From Oscillospiraceae bacterium (lineage in GTDB: Bacteria; Bacillota; Clostridia; Oscillospirales; Oscillospiraceae): a stretch of 64,000 nucleotides of DNA. Position 1 is the stretch's first letter, and every line of letters begins with the position of its first letter. This document shows, one piece after another, positions 34,381 through 43,424 of the stretch. Location: assembly GCA_902778665.1 (NCBI GenBank), contig CACYYN010000005.1:62001-126000 (forward strand). The letters run 5' to 3'. A program made the position numbers and the translations under genes. The notes under the pieces are model-generated. The model saw only the letters and a program-made list of their open reading frames with translations, made no database searches and was not told where the DNA came from.

Positions 34381-35367
34381 ATGGAAAAAATCAGACGGAT
34401 CGGCGTACTTACCAGCGGCGGTGACTCTCCCGGCATGAACGCAGCAGTCCGTGCCGTGGTGCGCACAGCTGTCAACAGCGGCATTGAATGCATCGGCATT
34501 CGCAGAGGTTGGCAAGGGCTGATTCTGAGCGACTTTGTGAAGCTCAGCAGCGAGAGTGTGGGCCACACCCTCTCAAGAGGAGGCACCATCCTCTTCACGG
34601 CCCGAAGCGAGGATTTTATGACCGAAAAAGGCAGGGAAAAGGCCGTAGCCACCTGCAAAATGCTGGGTCTCCAGGGCATTGTAGCCATCGGCGGAGACGG
34701 CACATTCCGTGGGGCGCTGGCCCTGAGCAAGATGGGCATCCCCGTGGTCGGCGTGCCTGCCACAATCGACAATGACATCGGCTGCACCAACTACACCATC
34801 GGTTTTGACACCGCCTGCAACACCGCCATCGAGTGTATTGATAAGCTGCGGGACACCATGCAGAGCCACGAGCGGTGCTCGGTGGTGGAGGTGATGGGAC
34901 GAAACGCGGGCTTTCTTGCCCTGTACGTGGGGATTTCCGTCGGCGCTACTGCGGTGCTTGTGCCGGAGAAGCCGGTGGACTTCCAGAAGGATGTGGTGGA
35001 GCGCATCCAGGATTCACGCCTTGCGGGCAATACCCACTTCATGATTGTGGTGGCCGAGGGTGCCGGCAGCGCCGTGGACATCGGGAGAAAGATCAACGAA
35101 TCTCTCGGCATGGAGCCACGGGTAACGGTGCTGGGTCATATCCAGCGAGGCGGCTCTCCCAACGCCCGTGACCGGGAAACTGCCACCCGTATGGGCTATT
35201 ATGCTGTGCGAGCCTTCGCCGAGGGCAGAGGAAACTGCATCATCGGTACGAAAGAGGGCAGCATTGTGGAGATCCCCATTGAGGAGGCCCTCGCCATGAA
35301 GAAGAGCCTGCAGATGGACCGTTACAAAATCATGGAGGCCATGCAGGTAGGCAGGGCCGATCTGTAA
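34381..35367 (+). CDS. pfkA: ATP-dependent 6-phosphofructokinase
   Basis: A 328-residue glycolytic enzyme. The ATP loop is TSGGDSPGMN; IGGDGTFRGA has Gly at the position that is Asp in pyrophosphate-dependent enzymes, so ATP is the donor. The catalytic base is in PATIDNDI, and fructose-6-phosphate contacts include MGRNAG and HIQRGGSPNARDR. GGGGGAT precedes the ATG. Not beside pyruvate kinase, its common partner. Confidence 0.96.
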   Translation: MEKIRRIGVLTSGGDSPGMNAAVRAVVRTAVNSGIECIGIRRGWQGLILSDFVKLSSESVGHTLSRGGTILFTARSEDFMTEKGREKAVATCKMLGLQGIVAIGGDGTFRGALALSKMGIPVVGVPATIDNDIGCTNYTIGFDTACNTAIECIDKLRDTMQSHERCSVVEVMGRNAGFLALYVGISVGATAVLVPEKPVDFQKDVVERIQDSRLAGNTHFMIVVAEGAGSAVDIGRKINESLGMEPRVTVLGHIQRGGSPNARDRETATRMGYYAVRAFAEGRGNCIIGTKEGSIVEIPIEEALAMKKSLQMDRYKIMEAMQVGRADL

Positions 35368-35385
35368 AATCAGATGAATTCAATC

Positions 35386-35414
35386 TTGAAATCACATGCA
35401 TGATATGATATTAT
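35386..35414 (+). promoter_or_regulatory. Promoter of yhbY-yqeK-rsfS
   Basis: TTGAAA, 17-base spacer, TATTAT, about 31 bases ahead of the yhbY ribosome-binding site. Confidence 0.65.
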
Positions 35415-35451
35415 TCATTGAAATGTTTATTTATCCGGAGGTTCCTGCCTG

Positions 35452-35757
35452 ATGGCAATTACCAGTAAACAGCGTTCCCAGCTGCGAGGCCTGGCGGCTT
35501 CACTTGACACCGTGCTTCAGATCGGAAAGGGCGGTATCACGGAAAACGTGATCGCTTCCGCCAATGATTCTCTCCGTGCCCATGAGCTCATCAAGGGCAG
35601 AGTGCTGGAAAACTCCATGCTGACGGCGCGAGAGGCCTGTGATGCGCTGAGTGAAGCGTGCGGGGCAGAGCAGGTGCAGGTGATCGGTTCCAAGTTTGTG
35701 CTCTTCAAGCGCAACCCGAAAGAGCCGAAGATCGAGCTGGTGAAGGCGAAGAAGTAA
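35452..35757 (+). CDS. yhbY: Ribosome assembly RNA-binding protein YhbY (CRM domain)
   Basis: A 101-residue single CRM domain: ITSKQRSQLRGLAASLD, the GxxG loop GKGGITENVI, and VIGSKFVLFKRNPKEPKI at the end. Binds 50S precursors. Its TAA overlaps the yqeK ATG by one base. In the usual firmicute order nadD lies between yhbY and yqeK; here it is missing. Confidence 0.94.
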   Translation: MAITSKQRSQLRGLAASLDTVLQIGKGGITENVIASANDSLRAHELIKGRVLENSMLTAREACDALSEACGAEQVQVIGSKFVLFKRNPKEPKIELVKAKK

Positions 35758-36359
35758 TGGATCCCAATCGGATTTCGTATACCGAGCTGGAGTTGGCTTC
35801 CCTGCGGCACAGGGCCTATGCCATGCTGGATGCAAGGCGCGTCCCCCATGTGGCAGGGTGTGAGGAAGAGGCAGTGTGCCTGGCCGGACGCTGGGGAGCT
35901 GAGCCTTCGGCAGCGGCCGCTGCTGCCATTCTTCACGATGTGACCAAAAACCTGACCGTAGAGGGGCATATGGCTCTAATGCTCCGCTATGGTGCGACGT
36001 GCAGTGACGAGCTGCTTGCCTGCCCGAAGATTCTTCATGCCGTTACAGGTGCCTTGGTGGCGGAGCACGAATTTGGTATGCCGGAGGAGATCTGCAGTGC
36101 CATCCGTTGGCACACCACCGGTCGGCCGGATATGACGCTGCTGGAAAAGATAATCTATCTTGCAGACTATATTGAGCCCACAAGAGCCTTCGATGGCTTG
36201 GATTCACTGAGAAAGGCCTCCTATGAGGATCTGGATGCAGCGCTGGCGCTTGGCATGCGCATGAGCCTTGCCGAGGTGCGGCGAAGCGGGGCAGAGCCCT
36301 ACTTTGAAACCGAAAAAGCATACACATTTTATCAGCACGCTGCCAATATAAGTGAATGA
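35757..36359 (+). CDS. yqeK: HD-domain hydrolase YqeK (Ap4A symmetrical hydrolase)
   Basis: A 200-residue HD phosphohydrolase. Metal residues: His-Asp in ILHDVTK, HAVTGA, RWHTTGRPDM, and LEKIIYLADYIEP. YqeK proteins split diadenosine tetraphosphate to two ADP. Start at 35757 by one-base overlap with yhbY; the frame continues upstream but only inside yhbY. Followed by rsfS after 50 bases. Confidence 0.93.
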   Translation: MDPNRISYTELELASLRHRAYAMLDARRVPHVAGCEEEAVCLAGRWGAEPSAAAAAAILHDVTKNLTVEGHMALMLRYGATCSDELLACPKILHAVTGALVAEHEFGMPEEICSAIRWHTTGRPDMTLLEKIIYLADYIEPTRAFDGLDSLRKASYEDLDAALALGMRMSLAEVRRSGAEPYFETEKAYTFYQHAANISE

Positions 36360-36409
36360 CGCGCATTTTCTGCGCATAAAAATACTATCAAGAACAGAAA
36401 GGAAATCCT

Positions 36410-36787
36410 ATGCTTTCTCCCGAACAAATTGCCGGCGTTGCCGCAAAAGCGCTGGACGACAAAAAAGCCCAGCACATCAAAGTCCTGAAGACTGCCGAGC
36501 AGACCGTCCTGGCAGATTATTTTGTGATCTGCAACGGCACCAGCTCTGCCCACATCAAGGCACTGGTGGGCGAGGTGGACAAGCAGCTTTCGGAAGCAGG
36601 GGAGCCCCCTATCCGGCGGGAAGGTCTGCGCTCCGATATCTGGGTTCTGATGGATTTCGGATCTGTCATTGTGCATGTCTTCACCGAAGAGGCGAGAAAG
36701 TTCTATAATCTGGAGCGCCTCTGGAGTGATTCCACCGAGGTTAACCCTGCGGCTCTCCCCATTCCTGAAAAGCAGGCGGAGGCCTGA
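36410..36787 (+). CDS. rsfS: Ribosomal silencing factor RsfS
   Basis: A 125-residue nucleotidyltransferase-fold protein that binds L14 and blocks subunit joining. Core: DIKVL-type strand (HIKVLKTAEQTVLADYFVI), NGTSSAHIKAL, and DFGSVIVHVFTEEARKFYNLERLW. AGAAAGGA precedes the ATG. Confidence 0.95.
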   Translation: MLSPEQIAGVAAKALDDKKAQHIKVLKTAEQTVLADYFVICNGTSSAHIKALVGEVDKQLSEAGEPPIRREGLRSDIWVLMDFGSVIVHVFTEEARKFYNLERLWSDSTEVNPAALPIPEKQAEA

Positions 36788-36849
36788 TGCCTGCCTGTCG
36801 GATTTCCGGCGAGAAGCTACCTTTATTTATTATTCTGTGAGGTTCGAAG

Positions 36850-39357
36850 ATGAAGTACGATTTTGCTGCAATTGAGAAGAAGTGGCAGGCAAAATGGGAG
36901 GAGACGAAACCCTATGCTGCCGTCACCGGACTGGACAAGCCCAAGTTCTATGGCCTGATTGAGTTTCCCTATCCCTCCGGGGCAGGGCTGCACGTGGGGC
37001 ATCCGCGTCCTTTCACGGCCATGGATATCATCACCCGTAAAAAGCGGATGAACGGTTACAACGTGATATTCCCCATCGGGTATGACGCATTCGGCCTGCC
37101 CACGGAGAACTACGCGATCAAAAACCACATCCATCCGGCCAAGGTGACCCACGATAATATCGCCAACTTCACCCGCCAGCTGAAGATGCTGGGCTACGGG
37201 TTTGACTGGGATCGCTGTGTCAACACCAGTGACCCGAACTACTACAAGTGGACCCAGTGGATCTTCCTGCAGATGTATAAGAAGGGCCTCGCCTATAAGG
37301 CCACCATGTCCGTCAACTGGTGCACCAGCTGCAAGGTTGTGCTGGCAAACGAAGAAGTGGTGGAGGGAGTCTGTGAACGCTGCGGCGCACCGGTTATCCG
37401 CAAGGAGAAAAGCCAGTGGATGCTGGCCATCACCAAGTATGCCCAGCGCCTGATCGACGATCTGGACGATGTGGACTATATTGAGCGTGTAAAGATTCAG
37501 CAGCGCAACTGGATCGGCCGTTCCACCGGTGCTCAGGTGACCTTCAACACCACGCTGGGAGATGATCTTGTGGTGTTCACCACAAGGCCGGATACGCTCT
37601 TCGGTGCCACCTATATGGTGCTTGCTCCCGAGCATCCCTATGTAAAAAAATGGAAGGATAATATCCGCAACTGGGATGAGGTTGCTGCCTATGTAGAGGC
37701 CGCCGGCAGAAAGTCAGACTTTGAGCGCGGCGAGCTCAACAAGGAAAAGTCCGGTGTGCGTCTGGACGGTGTGATGGCCGTCAACCCCGTAAACGGAAAA
37801 GAAATCCCCATCTTTATTGCAGACTATGTTCTCATCACCTACGGCACCGGTGCCATCATGGCAGTGCCTGCTCACGATGAGCGTGACTGGGACTTTGCCA
37901 AGATGTTCCATCTGCCCATCATCGAGGTGGTCAAGGGCGGCAACGTGGAGGAGGAAGCCTTCACTCTGAAGGATGACACCGGCATCATGGTCAACTCCGG
38001 CTTCCTGGACGGCATGACCGTCAAGCAGGCCATTCCCGCTATGATCAACTGGCTTGCCGACCATAAGATCGGCGAGCAGAAGGTCAACTACAAGCTGCGT
38101 GACTGGGTTTTCTCCCGCCAGCGCTACTGGGGTGAACCTATCCCCATGATTAACTGCGAAAAGTGCGGCTGGGTGCCCGTGCCGGAGGATCAGCTGCCGC
38201 TGGTTCTGCCCAACGTGGAGAGCTACGAGCCCACAGACGACGGTGAATCGCCCCTGGCCAAGATGACTGACTGGGTCAACACAACCTGCCCCCAGTGCGG
38301 CGGACCGGCCAAACGCGAGACCGACACCATGCCCAACTGGGCAGGTTCCAGCTGGTACTGGCTGCGGTATATGGATCCGCATAACGACGAGGCTTTCTGT
38401 TCCCCCGAGGCCGAGCAGTACTGGGGCCCGGTGGACTGGTATAACGGCGGCATGGAGCACACCACCCTGCACCTGCTCTACTCCCGCTTCTGGCACAAGT
38501 TTCTCTATGATATCGGTGTGGTTCACACCAAGGAGCCTTACGCCAAGCGCACCTCCCACGGTATGATTCTCGGCCAGAACCCCTACTATGTGGGCAACTG
38601 TGCCACCGAAGAGGAAAAGCAGGAAATGATCGCCAAGCACGGCAGCCTTGCGCAGCGGGCATCGGTGAAGATGTCCAAATCACTGGGCAATGTGGTGAAT
38701 CCTGACGATGTCATCAAGGCCTACGGTGCCGACACCATGCGTGTTTACATCATGTTCATCGGCGACTTTGAGAAGACTGCTACCTGGTCTGATGATGCCG
38801 TGAAGGGCTCCAAGCGTTTTCTGGACCGTGTCTGGAACCTGATGGATCGTGTTGAGGCAGGAGATGAAGTCTCTGCAAAGAACGAGGTCACCGTCAATAA
38901 GACCATTAAAAAAGTGGGCACCGATATTGACAGCCTGAAGATGAACACGGCTATCGCTGCCCTCATGACCATGGTTAATGAGTTTTACGACAAGGGTCTC
39001 ACCAAGGGTGACTTTGAAGTGCTGCTGAAGCTGCTCAGCCCCTTTGCACCCCATATCACCGAAGAGATGTGGGAGCTGCAGGGCTTTGCGGCAAAGTACA
39101 GCAAGATGGCCATGCAGATGCCCTGGCCGGAATATGATGAGTCCAAGACTGTAGACGCTGTGCGGGAGATCGCTGTGCAGATCAACGGTAAGCTTCGCTC
39201 CTCCGTCACGGTGAGTGCTGACGCCGATGATGAGGCAATGAAGGCTGCAGCCTGCGCTGATGACAAGATTAAGCGTTACCTCGAAGGGATGGAGATAGTC
39301 AAGACCATCGTGGTCAAGGGAAGACTTGTAAATTTAATCCTGAAACCGCAAAAGTGA
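36850..39357 (+). CDS. leuS: Leucyl-tRNA synthetase
   Basis: An 835-residue class Ia synthetase. The HIGH box is HVGH at 48-51, the zinc/Cys motif is [14 protein letters not shown] with a second Cys pair, the editing domain has [20 protein letters not shown] and [19 protein letters not shown], and KMSKS begins near residue 607. The 62-base leader is too short for a T-box and none was seen, unusual for a clostridial leuS. Confidence 0.97.
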   Translation: MKYDFAAIEKKWQAKWEETKPYAAVTGLDKPKFYGLIEFPYPSGAGLHVGHPRPFTAMDIITRKKRMNGYNVIFPIGYDAFGLPTENYAIKNHIHPAKVTHDNIANFTRQLKMLGYGFDWDRCVNTSDPNYYKWTQWIFLQMYKKGLAYKATMSVNWCTSCKVVLANEEVVEGVCERCGAPVIRKEKSQWMLAITKYAQRLIDDLDDVDYIERVKIQQRNWIGRSTGAQVTFNTTLGDDLVVFTTRPDTLFGATYMVLAPEHPYVKKWKDNIRNWDEVAAYVEAAGRKSDFERGELNKEKSGVRLDGVMAVNPVNGKEIPIFIADYVLITYGTGAIMAVPAHDERDWDFAKMFHLPIIEVVKGGNVEEEAFTLKDDTGIMVNSGFLDGMTVKQAIPAMINWLADHKIGEQKVNYKLRDWVFSRQRYWGEPIPMINCEKCGWVPVPEDQLPLVLPNVESYEPTDDGESPLAKMTDWVNTTCPQCGGPAKRETDTMPNWAGSSWYWLRYMDPHNDEAFCSPEAEQYWGPVDWYNGGMEHTTLHLLYSRFWHKFLYDIGVVHTKEPYAKRTSHGMILGQNPYYVGNCATEEEKQEMIAKHGSLAQRASVKMSKSLGNVVNPDDVIKAYGADTMRVYIMFIGDFEKTATWSDDAVKGSKRFLDRVWNLMDRVEAGDEVSAKNEVTVNKTIKKVGTDIDSLKMNTAIAALMTMVNEFYDKGLTKGDFEVLLKLLSPFAPHITEEMWELQGFAAKYSKMAMQMPWPEYDESKTVDAVREIAVQINGKLRSSVTVSADADDEAMKAAACADDKIKRYLEGMEIVKTIVVKGRLVNLILKPQK

Positions 39358-39360
39358 TTC

Positions 39361-39389
39361 TTGACAATACCCTCTAATCCCGCTATAAT
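39361..39389 (+). promoter_or_regulatory. Consensus promoter of rpsU
   Basis: A perfect TTGACA, 17-base spacer and perfect TATAAT, four bases after the leuS stop. Confidence 0.92.
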
Positions 39390-39457
39390 AAGCAATGCTA
39401 TAAAACCAATACATTGGCCCTTAAACCACGTATGGTGATTTGGAGGGAGGGAAATAG

Positions 39458-39643
39458 ATGTCTGAGATTTACGTTAAGGAAAATGAATCCTTGGATAGCG
39501 CTCTGAAGCGTTTCAAACGCAGCTGCGCGAAGTCCGGTGTTCTGGCCGATCTCCGTAAAAAAGAGTATTATCAGAGCCCCAGCGTCAAGCGCCGCAAAAA
39601 ATCTGAAGCTGCACGCAAGAATAAGAATAAGCGCTACTACTGA
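39458..39643 (+). CDS. rpsU: 30S ribosomal protein S21
   Basis: A 61-residue basic protein starting [21 protein letters not shown] and ending in a Lys/Arg/Asn tail. GGAGGGAGG precedes the ATG. Transcribed from a consensus promoter and closed by a terminator, so mostly monocistronic. Confidence 0.96.
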   Translation: MSEIYVKENESLDSALKRFKRSCAKSGVLADLRKKEYYQSPSVKRRKKSEAARKNKNKRYY

Positions 39644-39651
39644 TGCAAAAC

Positions 39652-39683
39652 AAAACCCCGGCTTCCAAGCCGGGGTATTTTTT
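39652..39683 (+). terminator. Terminator of rpsU
   Basis: ACCCCGGCTT / AAGCCGGGGT stem followed by ATTTTTT, nine bases after the stop. It overlaps the in-frame upstream extension of the next gene, which argues for that gene's later start. Confidence 0.9.
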
Positions 39684-39702
39684 CAAGATTTCGGTGATTT
39701 CT

Positions 39703-41538
39703 ATGGATAAACGACTGGAACGAATTCTCCCCAAAGTCCAGAAGCCCGCACGCTATACGGGTGGGGAATACAATCAGATCCTGAAAGATAAATCGGCTGT
39801 AGACCTGCGAGTGGCCTTCTGCTTTCCGGATACCTATGAGATCGGCATGTCCAACCTCGGGATGAAGATCCTCTATCACACCATGAACAGTCTGCCCTAT
39901 GTCTGGTGTGAGCGTGTTTTCGCCCCGTGGAGCGATATGTATGAGCAGATGAAGACCAACGATATCCCGCTTTACGCCCTGGAAAGCGGCGACAGTCTGG
40001 ATGCCTTTGATGTAATCGCTTTTTCTGTGGGTTACGAGATGGCTTATACCACCGTGCTGGACATGCTGGATATGGCGTCTTTGCCGGTTCGTTCCCGTGA
40101 CAGGGAATCCCTCCTGCCGCTGGTGTTTGCAGGCGGCTCTGCCGGCGTGAACCCGGAGCCTATGGCGCCTTTTATGGATCTCTTCGTCATCGGGGAGGGG
40201 GAGGAGATGAACAACGAGCTCCTCGCTCTGCTGCGAAAGGCCAAGCTGGAGGGGTGGAGCAAACAGCGCTTTCTGGAGCAGGCCGCCGGGATCGGCGGGG
40301 TTTACGTTCCGTCTCTTTACGATATCTCCTATCATGATGACGGCACCGTCTCCGAAATCCGTGCATGCAGCGGCGCGCCGGAGAGAGTCACCAAACGGAT
40401 TGTGAAGGATCTGGACTCTGTGCCTTTCCCCGTTAACCCCATCGTTCCATCCACTGAGGTGGTGCAGGATAGGGTGAATCTGGAGATCTTTCGGGGCTGC
40501 GTTCGCGGCTGCCGTTTCTGCCAGGCTGGATATATCTATCGGCCGATCCGTGCAAAAAAACCGGAGACGCTGATTCGGCAGGGCATCGAGACGCTGAAAA
40601 ACACGGGCTATGAGGACCTTACACTCCTCTCCCTCTCCTCCAGCGACTATCGGCATCTGGGTCAGGTATGCGACGGGCTGCTGGAATTCTGCGAGCCCCG
40701 GAGCATCGGCGTGTCTCTCCCGTCTCTGCGAGCAGATAACTTCTCCATGGAGCTGATGGAAAAGCTGCAGCGGGTTCGCAAAAGCGGCCTGACCTTCGCT
40801 GTGGAGGGCGGCAGCCAGCGCCTTCGGGACGCTATTAACAAAAATGTCACCGAGGAGGACCTGCTCAACACCTGCCGCATCGCCTTTGAGGGTGGATGGA
40901 ACACCGTGAAGCTCTATTACATGCTGGGTCTCCCCACCGAGACGGATGAGGACATTGTGGGCATCGCCTCCATGGCCGACCAGGTGCTCCACTGCTGGCG
41001 CCAGTACGCAAAGTATAAAAACAGGGGTGTGCGTATCACCATCTCTACCTCCTGTTTCATCCCCAAGCCCCACAGCCCCTTCCAGTGGGAAGGTCAGATC
41101 TCGCCTGAGGAATATCTGCGGCGGGTCAATCTCCTGCGTTCCTCCATCACTGCCCGCAACGTGGTCTATAACTGGCACGATGCCGAGACCAGCCTTATCG
41201 AGGCCGTCCTCTCCCGTGGTGACCGCAAGGTAGCTGATGTGATCGAAGCCGTCTGGCGCAAGGGCGGCAGGCTCGAGGCATGGAGTGACTTTTTCTCCTA
41301 TGACCGCTGGATGTCCTCCTTTGCGGAGTTCGGCCTGGATCCTGCTTTCTATGCCCGGCGAACCCGCCCCTCTGATGAGATCCTGCCCTGGGATATGATC
41401 AACGTGGGTGTCAGAAAGCAGCATCTGGTGCATGAACGGGAAATGGCCTATCGTGCCGCCCTCTCACCGGACTGCCGCCATGCCTGTTCTGCTTGCGGTG
41501 CCGCCTCGCTGCTGGAAGGCGGAAAATGCGATGAATGA
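39703..41538 (+). CDS. Radical SAM protein with B12-binding-like N-terminus (TIGR03960 type)
   Basis: A 611-residue protein. Residues 1-190 resemble the cobalamin-binding-like domain of this family (VAFCFPDTYEIGMSNLGMKIL ... GDSLDAFDVIAFSV). The radical SAM cluster motif is CVRGCRFCQAG (C-x3-C-x2-C), with GGSQRLRDAINKN and YMLGLPTETDED downstream. The C-terminus has CSACGA. In other Clostridia this gene is followed on the same strand by, or fused to, a DUF2344 gene; here that partner lies 1.2 kb away on the other strand. The start is ATG 39703 after GGTGA. Substrate unknown. Confidence 0.9.
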   Translation: MDKRLERILPKVQKPARYTGGEYNQILKDKSAVDLRVAFCFPDTYEIGMSNLGMKILYHTMNSLPYVWCERVFAPWSDMYEQMKTNDIPLYALESGDSLDAFDVIAFSVGYEMAYTTVLDMLDMASLPVRSRDRESLLPLVFAGGSAGVNPEPMAPFMDLFVIGEGEEMNNELLALLRKAKLEGWSKQRFLEQAAGIGGVYVPSLYDISYHDDGTVSEIRACSGAPERVTKRIVKDLDSVPFPVNPIVPSTEVVQDRVNLEIFRGCVRGCRFCQAGYIYRPIRAKKPETLIRQGIETLKNTGYEDLTLLSLSSSDYRHLGQVCDGLLEFCEPRSIGVSLPSLRADNFSMELMEKLQRVRKSGLTFAVEGGSQRLRDAINKNVTEEDLLNTCRIAFEGGWNTVKLYYMLGLPTETDEDIVGIASMADQVLHCWRQYAKYKNRGVRITISTSCFIPKPHSPFQWEGQISPEEYLRRVNLLRSSITARNVVYNWHDAETSLIEAVLSRGDRKVADVIEAVWRKGGRLEAWSDFFSYDRWMSSFAEFGLDPAFYARRTRPSDEILPWDMINVGVRKQHLVHEREMAYRAALSPDCRHACSACGAASLLEGGKCDE

Positions 41539-41569
41539 CATCTGACCTCTAGTCTCAGATAAAAGCTTT

Positions 41570-41601
41570 GCCCTGCAGCCTCTCTTAGAAGACTGCAGGG
41601 C
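41570..41601. terminator. Hairpin between converging genes
   Basis: GCCCTGCAG / CTGCAGGGC with a 14-base loop between the radical SAM gene and the glycosyltransferase gene that end toward each other. No T run on either side, so its efficiency is uncertain. Confidence 0.5.
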
Positions 41602-41629
41602 AATTCTACATGGTGTTCAGTTAATTCCG

Positions 41630-42691
41630 TCAGGGGATCAGCGCGTAAATCCTTTCCAGAATCTCCCGGTTATAGTCTGTCAGATCATCCGGGTGCTTGG
41701 GCTGCTTCTTCGCTGCGACAATGGCGTGTAGCAGCTCTTCTCTTTCAAATCCCGTCAGATCTTCGGAATACTGCTCCAGATTCTTTGTGCAGTACAGGGG
41801 CAGACCGATCGCTCTGGCTTCTTCCAGATTCAGCGGCTGACCCTCATAGCGGGAGGTGGAGAGGAATGCATCCATCCTGGCAAGAATGGCGTAGGGATTG
41901 CTCCTGTCGCCGAGGAAGATGATTTTCCCCGGGGCCTGCTGCTGTGCCTGCTGGCCCAGCTTCCGGCGTTCCATGCCGCCGCCGATGATATAAAGCCGCA
42001 GATCATCCCGTTGTCGGCAGGCCTCGGCAAAGAGTTCTATCATGATGTCATAGCCCTTCTGGTGGGCAAGCCTGCCCAGGGCAACGAAATTCATGTTGTG
42101 CTCATTTAGCTCCGGCACATCAACCGGCTCACTCTCTTTGGCACGGATTTCAGGCACATCAATATAGTTTTGAATGACAATATGGTCATGTCCCTCCATG
42201 CCGGACACATTGCAGAAGGGCTTCCACAGTGCCCGGGAACAGGGAATAAAGCAGTCGTAATACTTCAGCTTCCCCTCAAAGAAATGCCATAACACCCGGT
42301 ACTTCCACTCATTATGACGTTTGATTTCCACATTGTTGTGGATCCACATTACCCGTCTCTTTGCACGGACCCCCAAAGCTCCGCAGGCACAGGAAAACTG
42401 ATAGCTGTTAAAGTCTGCTGCCAGGTCAAACTCCCCGTACTGCTCCCAGTCATGATGCCAGAATTTTCTCGCAGTGTCAAAGGGCATAAAGCTGCAGATT
42501 CTCGGGGGAGGGGTGAGCTGATGCACGGTCAGCTCTTCCGGCAGGCTGCCCGTGAAAAAACAGCCCTCCTGAAAGAGAAACAGTGTCACGTCCACCCTGT
42601 CATAGTCCAGATTCCGCAGGAGGTTGAACAGGCTCTTCTGGATGCCGCCTGCCGACAGGTTATCCTGGAAAAAGGCAATCCTCTTTTTCAT
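41630..42691 (-). CDS. Glycosyltransferase family 4
   Basis: A 353-residue GT-B enzyme. The N-terminal nucleotide-fold opening is AFFQDNLSAGGIQKSLFNLL. The C-terminal domain has FVALGRLAHQKGYDIMI, and the donor-binding E-x7-E block is YEGQPLNLEEARAIGLP. It probably adds a hexose to a surface glycan at the cytoplasmic face. It lies nine bases after the DUF2344 gene on the same strand. Confidence 0.88.
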   Translation of the reverse strand: MKKRIAFFQDNLSAGGIQKSLFNLLRNLDYDRVDVTLFLFQEGCFFTGSLPEELTVHQLTPPPRICSFMPFDTARKFWHHDWEQYGEFDLAADFNSYQFSCACGALGVRAKRRVMWIHNNVEIKRHNEWKYRVLWHFFEGKLKYYDCFIPCSRALWKPFCNVSGMEGHDHIVIQNYIDVPEIRAKESEPVDVPELNEHNMNFVALGRLAHQKGYDIMIELFAEACRQRDDLRLYIIGGGMERRKLGQQAQQQAPGKIIFLGDRSNPYAILARMDAFLSTSRYEGQPLNLEEARAIGLPLYCTKNLEQYSEDLTGFEREELLHAIVAAKKQPKHPDDLTDYNREILERIYALIP

Positions 42692-42699
42692 GCTTCTCC

Positions 42700-43353
42700 T
42701 TAACGGTAAATCTGCCCCTCGGCGTCATAGGTTTCCAGCCGGGTGAATTTTGCAAAGTCCGGCGCCAGCTCCGGCTTCAGCTGTCGCAGCGCGGCGATCA
42801 GATTTTCCGGGTTCAGCGTCGGCTCCTGAGCTGAAATCCGTGCGCGGAGAGAAATGCCACCCTCCGCTTTTGTGCACGCCGCCTGAGCGATGCCCGGCCG
42901 GATGTCTGCCTGGCCGAGCCCACGCTTGGTTTTCTTCTCGATGATCAGCTCCGGCCGGAGGAAAAAATCCTCCAGTGCTTTCTCGTCCGGGATCGTGCTG
43001 TCATACTCCAGCAGTCCTTCCACATCCAGCCATTTCAGCTGGGCACTTTTCCGCTGCGCTTCATAGGCTTCCAGAGCTGTGATGCCTTCCGGCAGCACCT
43101 TGTTCAGCCTTTCCGGCAGGGTGCTGAGTTCCGGCTCTGTCAGCAGGCGAAAGTCCATCAGTTCACAGACGCTGGCTGTGCCTACAGACAGCGGCAGCAG
43201 AATGGAAATCTGCGGGTGGGGGTTGAAGCCCTCGGAAAATTTCAGCGGCAGCTCTGCTCTTGCAAAAGCTCGTTGCATTGCCGCCATCAGATCCAGATGG
43301 GAGATATAGATTGCTCTGCCGGTCTTTGAAAACCGCAGCCTCAGTTTATCCAT
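42700..43353 (-). CDS. TIGR03936/DUF2344 family protein, partner of the radical SAM protein
   Basis: A 217-residue protein starting MDKLRLRFSKTGRAIYISHLDLM, with SEGFNPHPQISILLPLSVGTAS, the diagnostic start of the family. Elsewhere it sits directly after or is fused to the TIGR03960 radical SAM protein. Here it is split from it and inverted, grouped with glycosyltransferases. AAGGAAGG precedes the ATG. Function unknown. Confidence 0.88.
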   Translation of the reverse strand: MDKLRLRFSKTGRAIYISHLDLMAAMQRAFARAELPLKFSEGFNPHPQISILLPLSVGTASVCELMDFRLLTEPELSTLPERLNKVLPEGITALEAYEAQRKSAQLKWLDVEGLLEYDSTIPDEKALEDFFLRPELIIEKKTKRGLGQADIRPGIAQAACTKAEGGISLRARISAQEPTLNPENLIAALRQLKPELAPDFAKFTRLETYDAEGQIYR

Positions 43354-43424
43354 TGTGTGTTACCTTCCTTTTTGCTCTCGGGCGCATTCTGCAGCCGTAT
43401 TCCTTTTTATGTCCGGCCGCTGAT

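Noticed and set aside
39637-41433. A 598-codon minus-strand frame opposite the radical SAM gene
   Set aside because: The plus-strand gene carries the Cys motif and family blocks. The antisense frame is compositionally biased and unrecognisable.
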